Shown: piece after piece, positions 51,896 through 62,295 of the stretch
Layout: each line of letters begins with the position of its first letter
How positions within the stretch are numbered: the stretch's first letter is position 1
Notes under the pieces: model-generated
Seen by the model: only the letters and a program-made list of their open reading frames with translations
Database searches by the model: none
Told to the model about the DNA's origin: nothing
NCBI GenBank assembly: GCA_963669155.1
Contig: OZ022576.1
Coordinates: forward strand, 39,376,307-39,440,306
Direction: 5' to 3'
From: Arbacia lixula
Lineage: Eukaryota > Echinodermata > Echinoidea > Arbacioida > Arbaciidae
DNA length: 64,000 nucleotides
Program-made: the position numbers and the translations under genes

Positions 51896-52750
51896 TAGAA
51901 TTTAGTAACTCACAAGTGACTGTTAATGGTTTACACTGATCTTTGCATTTTATACATGACTGTTCAGATAGGTCATCTGAAACCAAGTACATGGCAGACT
52001 CGTGCACTGATAAATCATTTGGAAATCATAATCTAAGCAACTCAATTATACCAATGCTGATATCAGGGACATTTCTTGTCAGCTTAGAGAAGATGTGATA
52101 CTGTAGAAAATTGGAAGATTACATGGATAAATCCAACTTCACTCTGCATTTGAAAACAACACTCTGCCTGAGAAGAGAAAATTCTTGCAGGGTGTGCTTA
52201 TAAGGAATAATTTAGGGCACTTACACCTCTTGTACCTAATAAGACAAGATAAATCAGTAAAATACACAAGGCTTCGCTTGCACATCCAAAATAGAATATG
52301 CTCCTACAGTGGGAGAAAGGACATTCCCCTTCTCCTGATCTGTCATATCTTCATGATACATTCAAGTTTTTTATCAGTTCAATTTCTATCCTTTTACTTT
52401 CTGCCCCATCCTTTCCACTGCAGAGAAACAAGCAGACACATTTTCCTAACTTCCATCTCTTGTTTTTTTTTTCTTGTTACTCATGCATGCACTTCTACTT
52501 GCAAATGACGTGCACGTACCGCCCAATCCAATCTCAATACCAATGCAGGGACGCAAATTGAATGGATAGCAAATGTCTTATAGCAAAATCAAATTTTAGT
52601 TTGCAATATATGTGAGGTTCGATTGAATGAAAGCTATTCTAAGCTTCTCCAAATATGACTGATTGATGATAAATTGAGCATTATTGCTCACTTTGACCCC
52701 TTCATTAGACCCCCAAAGTTCATCATTGCCTTATCGTTGAGGATGAACTT

Positions 52751-52752
<2 letters not shown>

Positions 52753-52827
<75 letters not shown>
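52753..52827. repeat. (TC)n microsatellite
   Basis: About 37 uninterrupted TC units in the ILF2 intron. Confidence 0.98.
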
Positions 52828-52829
<2 letters not shown>

Positions 52830-52920
52830 GCTCTCCTAACTCATTCTCTCTCCTATTTTACTATCACAATTACACATATTCTCCCTCTAAATCCATATTC
52901 TGACATATTGTCCTAGTGGG

Positions 52921-52982
<62 letters not shown>

Positions 52983-53036
52983 TCCCTCTCTCTTCACACA
53001 CTCTCTCTCTCTCCTATCTCACTCTCTCTCCTTTCT
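52921..53036. repeat. (TC)n microsatellite and CT-rich tail
   Basis: This tract and the 52753 tract are followed by similar sequence (cactctctctcctat, then ttacataca... and gacatattgtcc), suggesting the whole unit of microsatellite plus flank is duplicated. Confidence 0.9.
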
Positions 53037-53450
53037 TACAATCACTATTACATACACTCCTTCCCTCTAGATCTCTTGAATATATTCCACTGACATATTG
53101 TCCCGATGGGACTACAAAATTCAAATACGGAAGACAATACATAGACAATATGGTCTACACAGCAACCATATTTGTGGAGTGAAGATTGTAAACGGACTGC
53201 AATGATTTAAAAAAAAAACCCACTACATTATGGTACATTACATGCATACCATCCATGCATACAATATTGCACCGATTCATCATGTTCATGAATGAATCTC
53301 ATTAAACTTGAGTGGATTGTATATTTTACATTCTTTATGAGCTCATCAACTATGTATGTATTAATTCATTGTGGGGGGCTGCCATGGAGTTGCATGTAAG
53401 AAATGGTCTACAGGCAGCATACAGTGTACAGTTTTTAAAATTGAAATGTA

Positions 53451-54213
53451 CATGTACCATATTTTCCGTCGTCTAAGATGCATGTTTTTTCCCTTGAAAA
53501 TCACGCCAAAGTCTGGGTGCGTCTTATCCGTGGCATTAGCAAAAGTCAAGTCTTTAAAACCAACATGTATGTACGGGACTGTGCATTGTGTGATGACATT
53601 CAACAAAAAAATAGATGGATTTGATAGACCAACACAATTGACGTAGCAGTAATACATTCTCAATCACATCATCAGCATAATTACCAGTACTAAGAAAGCA
53701 CCAGGACTAGCATTTGTCTGAGACACCTCAAAGATACCGCTAAGGAGAAAGCTAAGGCTCAAATTCCGAAACTCTGTTAGATGGGGGCCGCCATGTTTCT
53801 TTGATCTCTGGCCATACAGTTTCGTATATAGCGCCATCTTGCGGCCGGATCAAAGCCCTTAATCGCCAGAGAGCAAAGAAACGTGACGGCCCCCATCTAA
53901 CAGAGTTTTGGAGTTTGAGCCTTAGCTTTCTCATTTGCGGTATCTTAGTTTGAGGTGTCTCGGACAAATACTAGTCCTGCTGCTTTCTTGGTACCGGTAC
54001 TTATGCTGGTGATGTGATTGAGATCATATTACCGGTACGTCATTGTGTCAGGCTATCAAAGCCATCTATTTTGTTGAACGTTGAACGTCCTATACATGTG
54101 TATACATGTTCGTTTGAAAGACCCCATTTTTTTTATTTTTTAGATTGCATGCTCAAAGTCGGGGTGCGTCTTATCTGCAGGTACATCCTATCTACTGGCC
54201 AATACGGTACATG
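53451..54213. mobile_element. Large foldback element, 763 bp
   Basis: Termini catgtaccatattttccgtc and (reverse complement) catgtaccgtattggccagt match. Further paired blocks are aaagtctgggtgcgtcttat / aaagtcggggtgcgtcttat, aatcacatcatcagcataa, ctgagacacctcaa and gatgggggccgccatgtttc. The whole insert is a long imperfect palindrome with a short centre near 53830. Non-coding; located in the ILF2 intron. Confidence 0.8.
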
Positions 54214-55245
54214 TAATTCATGCTGTATAACAACGTGCCAATTCAATACATGTACATACACAATTTGTTTCAAGTAAATCAGAAAACTTACCAAGGGCAC
54301 CTACACACCACAAGGTACTAATATACCATCATGAAGTTTGTATGAACATAACTCCTTTAAAAAGTCCTTATAGTTAAGTTTGAGGGGTAATATATCACTT
54401 GTTGCTTCATCACCATCGCGTGACTGTGGAATCATCTATCTTAGTGGCTTGATTATTCCTCTTCACATTGGTGTGCCATTTGGCACAATTAACCCGTCAT
54501 GGTATGAGCAGTACTCCTGACAATACATGTAGGGCAAAGTCAGAGGTGAATGTTGTGAAAAATTGTTGTTTCCAATACCAAAGGCTCCATTTATTTTTGA
54601 AGCTGCAAGGTTGTTTTGAATATTGCCGAGGTGACAGGGCATGCATGTCAACGCTGGAATGTACGTTGTCATCATGGTCTGCTTTAAAGCGAAACTACGC
54701 AAAAACGTAGTTTGACACATTTTGAACACACTGCACCTCAAAAAATGATCCATATTGATAAATGAAACCGCTGAAGTAAGGTATCAAAGTAACCTGTGCA
54801 TAAATACCATCTTGCTAATAAAGACCACATTTCTTGTCTCCTTAGGGCTGTCTTTTGGAAACAGGTTTTGCTGTATTTGCTTTCAAGCATTTACTGGTAT
54901 AAATTTATGATAGGGAGATGACATCTCATCATTTCTATGCATTTAACCTTTCGAGAACCCCCCTTCACTCTAGGTCCCTGTCTGTCGCTGATACTGCTCG
55001 ACTTCCAAAAGGTCACGATCTAAATTTCATAAGGCCGTCAATTGCCACATCTTTCACAAAACTTACTCGGCACTCATATGATAAAAATTATCACACAAAA
55101 TGTTTAAAAAGGTGTGCAATTTTTGTATACACACAGCACATGCTTAGCTCTGTCCTTCTTTGAGAGTTCGTGGACAGTCCTTCTGCACCACTGCATGCCA
55201 ATGCAGTGGGTGCTAGCTTATACACTGATCGTTGTGGACAAAATT

Positions 55246-55795
55246 CTTGTTCACCCTTTCTACCTACTGAGTGGTATTGCCCCACCACACATCAGAAGAG
55301 AGGTATCAGCACGGGCGGAAAAACACAAGCAAGAAGTCAACCCTCTCCATCCACTCTTCAACCGCACACCTGCCAAAAAGAGACTAAAATCAAGACGCAG
55401 CTTCCTCCACTCGACTGAATCCCTTGATGGTCCCACGAACAGTGAAAGGATCACCCTATGGTCCAACCACCTCCAGTCTGTGACGCGCCAGGTCTCCATC
55501 GGTCCTAGTGAATCACTACCCCCAGGCTCAAGTCAGGAATGGCCAACCTGGCAATGTCTCAATCGCCTGCGGTCTGGTATAGGACGGTGTAAAGTCCTTA
55601 TGCAGAAATGGGGGTACAACAGGAATGGAGACACAACCTGTGACTGTGGGGAGGACCAGACGATGCAACACCTATTGGTCTGCCCTCTCCTACCAGAGCC
55701 TTGCACCACCAACGATCTGGAGTCGCTCAACCCCAAAGCCAAATCATGCATCCTCCACTGGAAAGGACTTGTGTAGTGACCCGAGAAGAAGAAGA
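55246..55795 (+). mobile_element. 5'-truncated non-LTR retrotransposon, polymerase C-terminus
   Basis: An open frame ending TAG at 55774-55776 contains LLSGIAPPHIRREVSARAEK near its start and LNRLRSGIGRCKVLMQKWGY with CDCGEDQTMQHLLVCP near its end. That order, a post-RT linker, then a W..LNRLR.G.GRC motif, then a CxC...H...C zinc-knuckle-like end, is the known C-terminal layout of RTE/Jockey-like LINE polymerases of invertebrates. The reverse transcriptase catalytic core and endonuclease are absent, so the copy is 5'-truncated and immobile by itself. The stop is followed by a gagaagaagaag tail typical of such elements. The frame is unbroken and the segment keeps more CpG than its surroundings, suggesting a fairly recent insertion into the ILF2 intron. 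Confidence 0.8.
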
Positions 55796-56281
55796 CCCTT
55801 TCCACACTCTTTTTTTCCCTCGTGAGAACATCTTTGAAATGTTGCACAGACATCTCCACTTACTGCTTGGTCATGAGAATAATTCTTTGGGCACATTCCC
55901 CCAGGGATAAATTTCGTCCAAGACATTTTCTCCCAAGGACCAATACCCTCAGTACAATTACTGGTGTGCTTTTCATTGCTGTCATCTCCTTGTATCAATC
56001 AAAGTACGGTGTCCCACTCTCCAGATAAGCTCAATGAGCAAAACTAATTTTCAGTTCGAGACTTTCTCTTTTTCTTCATTGCATCGTGTCATCCTAGTCT
56101 GCAAGAACCCTGACTACACAGTGCTCTCATTTTGACAGAGACCGGGTGGGTGGACGAAAGGAGATACAGCTTCCGTAATGGAACACGACCTCAGTAATCC
56201 GAAGGTTACCTTCAAAACCCTGTTCAATCACAAGCTGATCCTACCGTTTCGTCAATCATCTCCCAGCCTGGACTCCGGACA

Positions 56282-56905
56282 ATTGGATTATTCAGGCATT
56301 TAATGTCCACTTTAGTGCAGTGAATGCAGCATACATGTAATAGACAGTGCCCCCCCCCCCTACTCTTAATAATTGGATTATTGAGGCACTTACTGTCCAA
56401 ATTTCATGTAACGTATGCATTATTCATGTGACTGACAGCTCCCCGTGTACACTTGAATTATTCATTTAATGTCTACATTTACACATACATGTACATAGTG
56501 AATGCATAAGTCATGTGATAGCCCTCCTCTAAACAAGTGGATTATTCAGGCATTTAATGTCCATTTTCATAGAGCAGATGTAGGATACATGTGACAGACA
56601 GCGCCCCCCCCCCCCCTCTCTCCCCCCACCCCCCCCCCCACCCCCCTCACCTCTGAATAATTGGATTATTCAGACATTTACTGTCAAAATTTCATCTAGA
56701 GTGTGCATTATTCATGTGATTGCCCTCCTCCAAACAATTGGATTATTCCGGAATTTAATGTTTATTTTCACATAGCAGATGCAGGGCACATATGACAGCA
56801 TCCCCCCTCTCTCTATCTCTGAACAATTGGATTATTCAGGCATTTAACATCCATTTTCATGTGGTAAATGCAGGATTTATGTGACACAGTGCATCAACTA
56901 ACAAA
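56282..56905. repeat. Tandem array of TTGGATTATTC units (seven copies)
   Basis: Units of about 80-125 bp start with aattggattattcaggcatt and taatgtcc at 56282, 56372, 56452, 56537, 56660, 56739 and 56825. Each is followed by gcattattcatgtg- or catacatgtga-type sequence and a variable poly-C run. Six units keep an exact GGATTA (reverse complement TAATCC). Confidence 0.8.
56604..56646. repeat. Poly-C rich tract
   Basis: Long C-runs with a few t and a; lies within the GGATTA tandem array. Confidence 0.9.
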
Positions 56906-57227
56906 TAAAATTTATTCTCTGTAATGTAGTATGTATGTTATCACAGTACCCAATTATTATTATACTTAACATTAGAGTAATCTCATTAGGAAAGAGGAAG
57001 GAGGTATAAACTTGAAGGTGTCATTTTGTTCATGGATGAGGCAATGATACCAAACGCTGAGGCAGAATTATTATTTGTGGGCTGCTGATTGAACTGGGCT
57101 GATAATCATGTACTAGGAATTCATCCATCCCAAGGAGGTAAAAAACAGCCCATGGATTCCAAAGAAACAAACAAAGGCTCTAGCATTCTCACTGTACTCA
57201 TCTCAAATATGGGATGTGGTGTTCAAT

Positions 57228-57437
57228 GTACACTACAGCTCAAAGGAATTGACATAGGAAAAGGGAAGAAAGGGAAAGAGCCGCAGTTTTAAACCGTGGT
57301 ATATTTTTGTCCAGTTCAGCATGAAACACGATGCTTTAGCCTAAAAAGCATCATGTTTCATGCTGAACTGGACAACATATACCACGGTTTAAAACTGCAG
57401 CTCCTTCCCTCTTCCCTTCCTTTGAGCTAGAGTGTAC
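57228..57437. repeat. Long near-perfect hairpin, 210 bp
   Basis: Arms of about 103 bp: gtacactacagctcaaagga, ccgcagttttaaaccgtggt and tccagttcagcatgaaacac on the left are mirrored by gtttcatgctgaactggaca, accacggtttaaaactgcag and tttgagctagagtgtac on the right, with a loop of only a few bases at about 57338. Located in the ILF2 intron, so the pre-mRNA would form a strong stem. Confidence 0.85.
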
Positions 57438-59516
57438 TTGATAGGCGTTCTGTCACCAAATTGAAAAACGATCAATCATAAAACAAGTCCTACATTCCTC
57501 TCTTCACTGCGTTGTGTTTGTTGTGTATGCAGGTATACATATGTACAAACTACTCATAGTCTTTAGATATATATCAATGCTTGTACAGGATGCAAAGTAA
57601 TAATATCTATTATAATATCAATTCTACTCTCTGGTGTTGCACTCATAACAACAATCAAAATGCCACATTTCCCCCTGTAATACTACAAGAACAAGATATG
57701 TGTACAATCTCAAGATAACTAAATCAGATACTGACATGAAAATGTCATCATATGAAAATATCTAGATACAGAACTAAAGAGATCAACAAGGTGACCTTTT
57801 GACCTCCAAACAATTTTGGAACAAATATCTGTGAAAAACTTTTCAAGTTATTTTGGAGACAAGAAACATCTTCTGATGCAGACAAGGACATAGATGAGGA
57901 AACATAATGCTGCTGAATCGAAAGTATCCCCTAGACTTCGTCCGGGGGCTACAATAAAAATGTATTTTTCTTTGCAATATGCTTATAATCAAAGAGGAGA
58001 CAGAGAAGCAGAAGAAATGTAATCTCTTCAATATTTCCTTCTATGAATTTAAGCCCCATTGGGTGGCACTTGTGAGAATTATTTGCTTTTTCAATTCCCT
58101 CTTGAACGATATTGAATTTCACAATTACAGCTCTGAAATTGTTCACTTTCCTGAATTGCCTGAAGCAATGATATTAGAAAAGTATTATTTTTATTATATT
58201 TTGCGAAGAAATATAAGAGACAAAGAGCAGAAGACTACAAGTGCATTGGTGCAAATCTGCACACGTACACCTATATGTTGGGGACTCTCCCTAAATGTTA
58301 GCATTTCCACCTCAAGGCTGGAAACGCTTTTACCAAAACACTCAAAACACTCAAACTCAAACACTCAAGTACATGTCACAAATGTACATTAATTTGCTTG
58401 TCACATAGTATTCAATAGTGAAATTGGGGTAACATTTAAATCCTTTATCGTGTGCTGTACCAGAAAAATGTATACGTTCAGGGATTCTGGGAATTTGTTT
58501 GTGTGTATTACAACATAAAACTGCAGGAGTTGAAATTGCACTTTATGTTTTATGTATGTAACATTTACAAAGAAAGATACACATCAGTGCTGTTCTTGAA
58601 ATATTGAACTGACCATGCCATAAAAATAGAAATCAGACTTTACAGGTAAGAATAAAACCTTGGAACCTTCTATCCAGCCACAAATAATTGTTGATTCTCC
58701 TCTTCATCTAAGAAACTGTCTGAGACGCAAAAACCCCATCTCATTCCCGAGGAAGAGTTCTGAACGTAAAAAGGAGGGACTCTTTTAATCCTGTGGATCG
58801 GCTTACAATTCGCATACAGTATTCATTCAATTATTTAAAACCTGCCTCCCTACTGCTTGCAGCACTGAACAATCGGGACAAGAATAACACCTGAAAGATG
58901 CTGCAAATGATACTTGTGAACACACAGAGATATCCACAGGGACTAGATCAAATAGTGACTGCAAAAGCACCTCCAGGTACCTGTGAATAAAGGTCTGAAA
59001 GATTCAATCGTGCTGAAGATTTCAAGAGATTGTTACATGTGTACGTACATGTATGTGGGTGAGGTGACCAGAAAACACTTGAAACATGCACTCGTGCAAA
59101 GGACTAGACAAACAGGTTTCCCCCTTATCTCCCTTCTCGAGATAAAAGAAAGCATAAATTTCATAACCAATCTCCATTTGAGATCTGAAGATGCTAGAAA
59201 GCATGCTTCATTGTAAGGTGCCTATCCACCAAACAACACGGAAATTGCCAAAGTATCCTCAAGGGAACGATAGAGTTGCACATTACCAAATCTTGAATGA
59301 TGAAGTCTCAATTCAATCGCTTTCAAGAGAAAAGCACTTGCCAAAGTACTGTATATATGAGAAGAACACACGTCTGTATCCATAATCATAACGTTTCGTA
59401 ACTTGAGTAGAGACGCACTTACTGTGAGGCTGCCTTAGTATTGTTATCTAAGTAAGATGGGTTAGAATCAAAAACATGTACTGAAAAATCATGTCTACAC
59501 TTGAGAGGCTCAACCA

Positions 59517-59862
59517 GGTAAATATCTCCCTCTATGGGTGCGTTCAGGCTTAGCGTAAGTTGGCATGGACTGACCATGCGGATATTTCCCTCTATGGCTG
59601 AGTTCAAACTTCCTCTAAATTGGCGGGGACTATTTCCCTCTTTTTGCTGTGTTCACTCTGCCTACAATTTCACGGGGAGCGGTCAGATAAATACATGTTT
59701 TTCCCCTTATGGCTGTGTTCCGAAGTCCTGTAAATTGGAGGGGACTGGTCGGTTGAATATTTCCCTCTATGGGTGTGTTCAGACTTCCTTTATATTCACA
59801 AGGACCGGCCAGGTGAACATTTTTCTCTATGGCTGTGTTCAGGCTTTCTGTAAACCCCATCT
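59517..59862. repeat. Minisatellite, six units of about 50-66 bp
   Basis: Units contain tatttccctctatggctgtg followed by ttcagactt... and a ggggac-type stretch, at about 59519, 59581, 59630, 59697, 59757 and 59818. Open frames exist on both strands because of the repeat but show no coding signature. Confidence 0.7.
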
Positions 59863-61349
59863 CCTTTGATACCCCATAGTTTGATGTGTGCATCCCGATT
59901 ACACCCCTACTTGCTGAAATTTGAGGGAAGCAGAACTGCTCAGCGTGAATCACTAATGCATGAATGTTTCATTTGACCCAGCTATTCAGTGAGTGCACCA
60001 AAATGATTCAAATGTCTGAGTTTGGGTAGAGCTCTTTACGTCAACATATTTTAAATGAAAAGGACATACATTTTTGTGGGAAATTTCACAAGATTGAAGG
60101 GGAGCTTAGGACGGGAAGTGTCCAGATGATCCATCTTTGTATGGAAAGCCTGAACTTTAGGAGAAGTTTCCGGAAGATTCTGTGAGTCAGGGAGGGCACC
60201 ACTCGGACTGGACATGAAAAGGTCCTGGGAGTCATGCCATCTCCTACATGCCATAAACATGAGAAGAATTACATTCTCATGAATATGCCATCCCTAATTC
60301 ACATGGAGGGGTCACATAGTTCGAGTTCAAGATGGATTCACAATCCTGCAACCTGAAGATTGATGTTTGATGGACAACAGATCGTCTTGTCTCCTTCTTA
60401 CATACTTTGCTCACTGACGATATTAAGTGCTATCATCTACCCAATCAACAATCGTTCGATACTCTTCATCCTTTCAAGAACACCACTGAAATATCAAATG
60501 ACCCATACAGACACACCCAGAAGCACACCTACACACACAGAATGATGGTAAGAGTTATCACATGCATGATTTAAAGAAAAGACTAATCAAGTATTCATAT
60601 TGTATAGTGTCCACCCATTCTTCAAAAATGCTGATGTTTTTCTTTTTGAGGCCATTTTTACAGCAAGAGTTAATACCTGTACAGACAAATGTTACCATAT
60701 AATCTATACATATACACACCATATAATCTTAAATGGACAGACTATGGACGCTACCTCCCACAACATGTTAACGTATGGAAGTGCAATACATATATTTCCA
60801 GCCTTTCGTCCATATGACAGGGATGGTGAAAGCATTTTCAGCGATATCCTTTTATCTGGCATAACACTATGTAAATCTTAATCCTAGAGTGGGTACAGAG
60901 AAGCATTTAGGAAATATCTTAAACACAAGTTTTGACATTAAAAAAAAAAAACATTGTGCAAAGTACATGTAAAACATGTGCTTAAAACTTTGCAACAACA
61001 TAACAAATCTCTTGTTTTATCTTATATTGCATTCCTCCCAGGCAAACATTCTTCATTGATGATGAAGATAGATTATCATACTTTTGCTATTCTTGTTTTA
61101 GTAATTACTGTAACTATTATTGTTGCTGTTGTTGTTGATGTTTGTTTTTGTTATTTGACACTCGCTGGTTGCCTCTTTTCCTTTGCATTAAGACTATCTT
61201 TTAAAAATTTGTCAGTATGACTGCATACTCTTGTCATAATCTCTAAAATTCCTACTGCTAAGCTAGTTTTTTTAGAGACAGGGTACCTCATTTGCAGCAG
61301 TAATTAAACTCTGCAGAAATCAGCAGTATACCCTAATGATATCTCACAG

Positions 61350-61545
61350 TGCATGATAGCTCACAGTCATAGCTTTTCAGAATAAGTGAAAAACTATCCT
61401 TGTTTAGGTTAGAAATGTAACGACCATAATCTTCACTCATAATCCTATTGCCCCATTCAGTGCATGATGGTTTGGGCAGTAGGCATTGCTTGCATTGAAC
61501 ATGCACTGTGGTGCGGACCAGAGCGGACAACGGTCTCCAATCTCT
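61350..61545. repeat. Dispersed repeat, copy related to 48.6 kb
   Basis: cacagtcatagctttt and aagtgaaaaactatccttgt match the 48575 copy. Confidence 0.6.
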
Positions 61546-61587
61546 AGGCTTCACGACTCAAGATGATTCAAACATTTGCTCACTTGG

Positions 61588-62228
61588 TAGATATAACGTG
61601 CTGCAGAGCCAATCACTTGCTCAACTTATATGTACGGACCGAACACCCAATAAGTTCATAATCTGCAGACTGTCAGTGATAGATGAGTCTCGACAGCAAA
61701 GTTTTAAGTTGCCCATATATGTGTTAATACCCCTTTTATCTCATTATATGGCACTTATAGCCCTAATAAGCATGTAAAAATACCTGGGACATGTCTGGTT
61801 AAAATACACTACTTAATGTGATTATGATGGATAACTGGTTCATCAACAGACAAAATGAAGATGCAATACATCAAACTGCATCCCCTTCAAATCCACTACT
61901 CATGTCGTAGATATATCACAAAGCCAAATGCCACAAAGCCAATTGCTTGCTCAACTCGTAAGGGGATATAAAAAATTCAATCAATTCATAATCTTCAGTA
62001 TGTCAGTGATAGATGAGAAGACAAGGAAGGTATTAAGTTGCCAACATATGTCTTCATACCATTTTTATTTCATAATATGGTACTTATGTCCCTACTAATA
62101 GCATAAATGTTCTTGGGATATCACTTGTTATAATAAGCACTTTACACGATTATGATGGATGATCAGTTGATCGAAAGACAAAATGGAAATCATGCAATAC
62201 ACCATACCTGCATCTCCTTCAAATCCTA
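61588..62228. repeat. Tandem duplication (320-332 bp) spanning the 3' end of an ILF2 exon
   Basis: Two units run from the tagatata motifs at 61588 and 61908 to the exon-end sequences at about 61896 and 62228. They share long stretches such as gtcagtgatagatgag, the pair caattgcttgctcaact/caatcacttgctcaact, and gattatgatggat. The distal unit carries a relic of the exon end (on the minus strand GGATTTGAAGGGGATGCAG), but the donor GT after it has become TT. The nearer unit holds the live exon end and donor. Confidence 0.85.
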
Positions 62229-62295
62229 GAACTTTCCGATGTCCACCGTGGCTCAAAACCCTCAGTAATGTCTGGGCTGTGAAAGCTACTTGGTC
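62208..62295 (-). CDS. ILF2: ILF2 (NF45) penultimate coding exon
   Basis: This exon encodes part of the C-terminal DZF domain of interleukin enhancer-binding factor 2 (NF45), the nuclear partner of ILF3/NF90 in a double-stranded-RNA-binding heterodimer involved in transcription, splicing and RNA metabolism. On the minus strand a pyrimidine-rich acceptor ending in tttttag precedes GACCAAGTAGC, and the exon ends GATGCAG before donor gtatgg. It is 88 bp, 29 codons plus one base (phase 1 at its end). The translation begins DQVAFTAQTLLRVLSHGG and continues to GFEGDA. This matches the vertebrate NF45 segment reading YTAQTLVRILSHGG...EGDA nearly residue for residue (recalled, not searched). The phase joins exactly to the exon at 47624-47781. 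Upstream exons are not in the window; the previous one must end in phase 0. A decayed copy of this exon's 3' end lies at about 61876. Confidence 0.93.

Noticed and set aside
54295..54320. Minus-strand segment before a GTAAGTTTT donor as an extra ILF2 exon
   Set aside because: Inserting it after GDA introduces an in-frame stop, and the alignment across 62208/47781 is already continuous.
59534..59953. Repetitive open frames on both strands (for example PLNWRG / GYG-type units)
   Set aside because: They follow a minisatellite whose unit lengths vary, and no splice or start context supports a protein.
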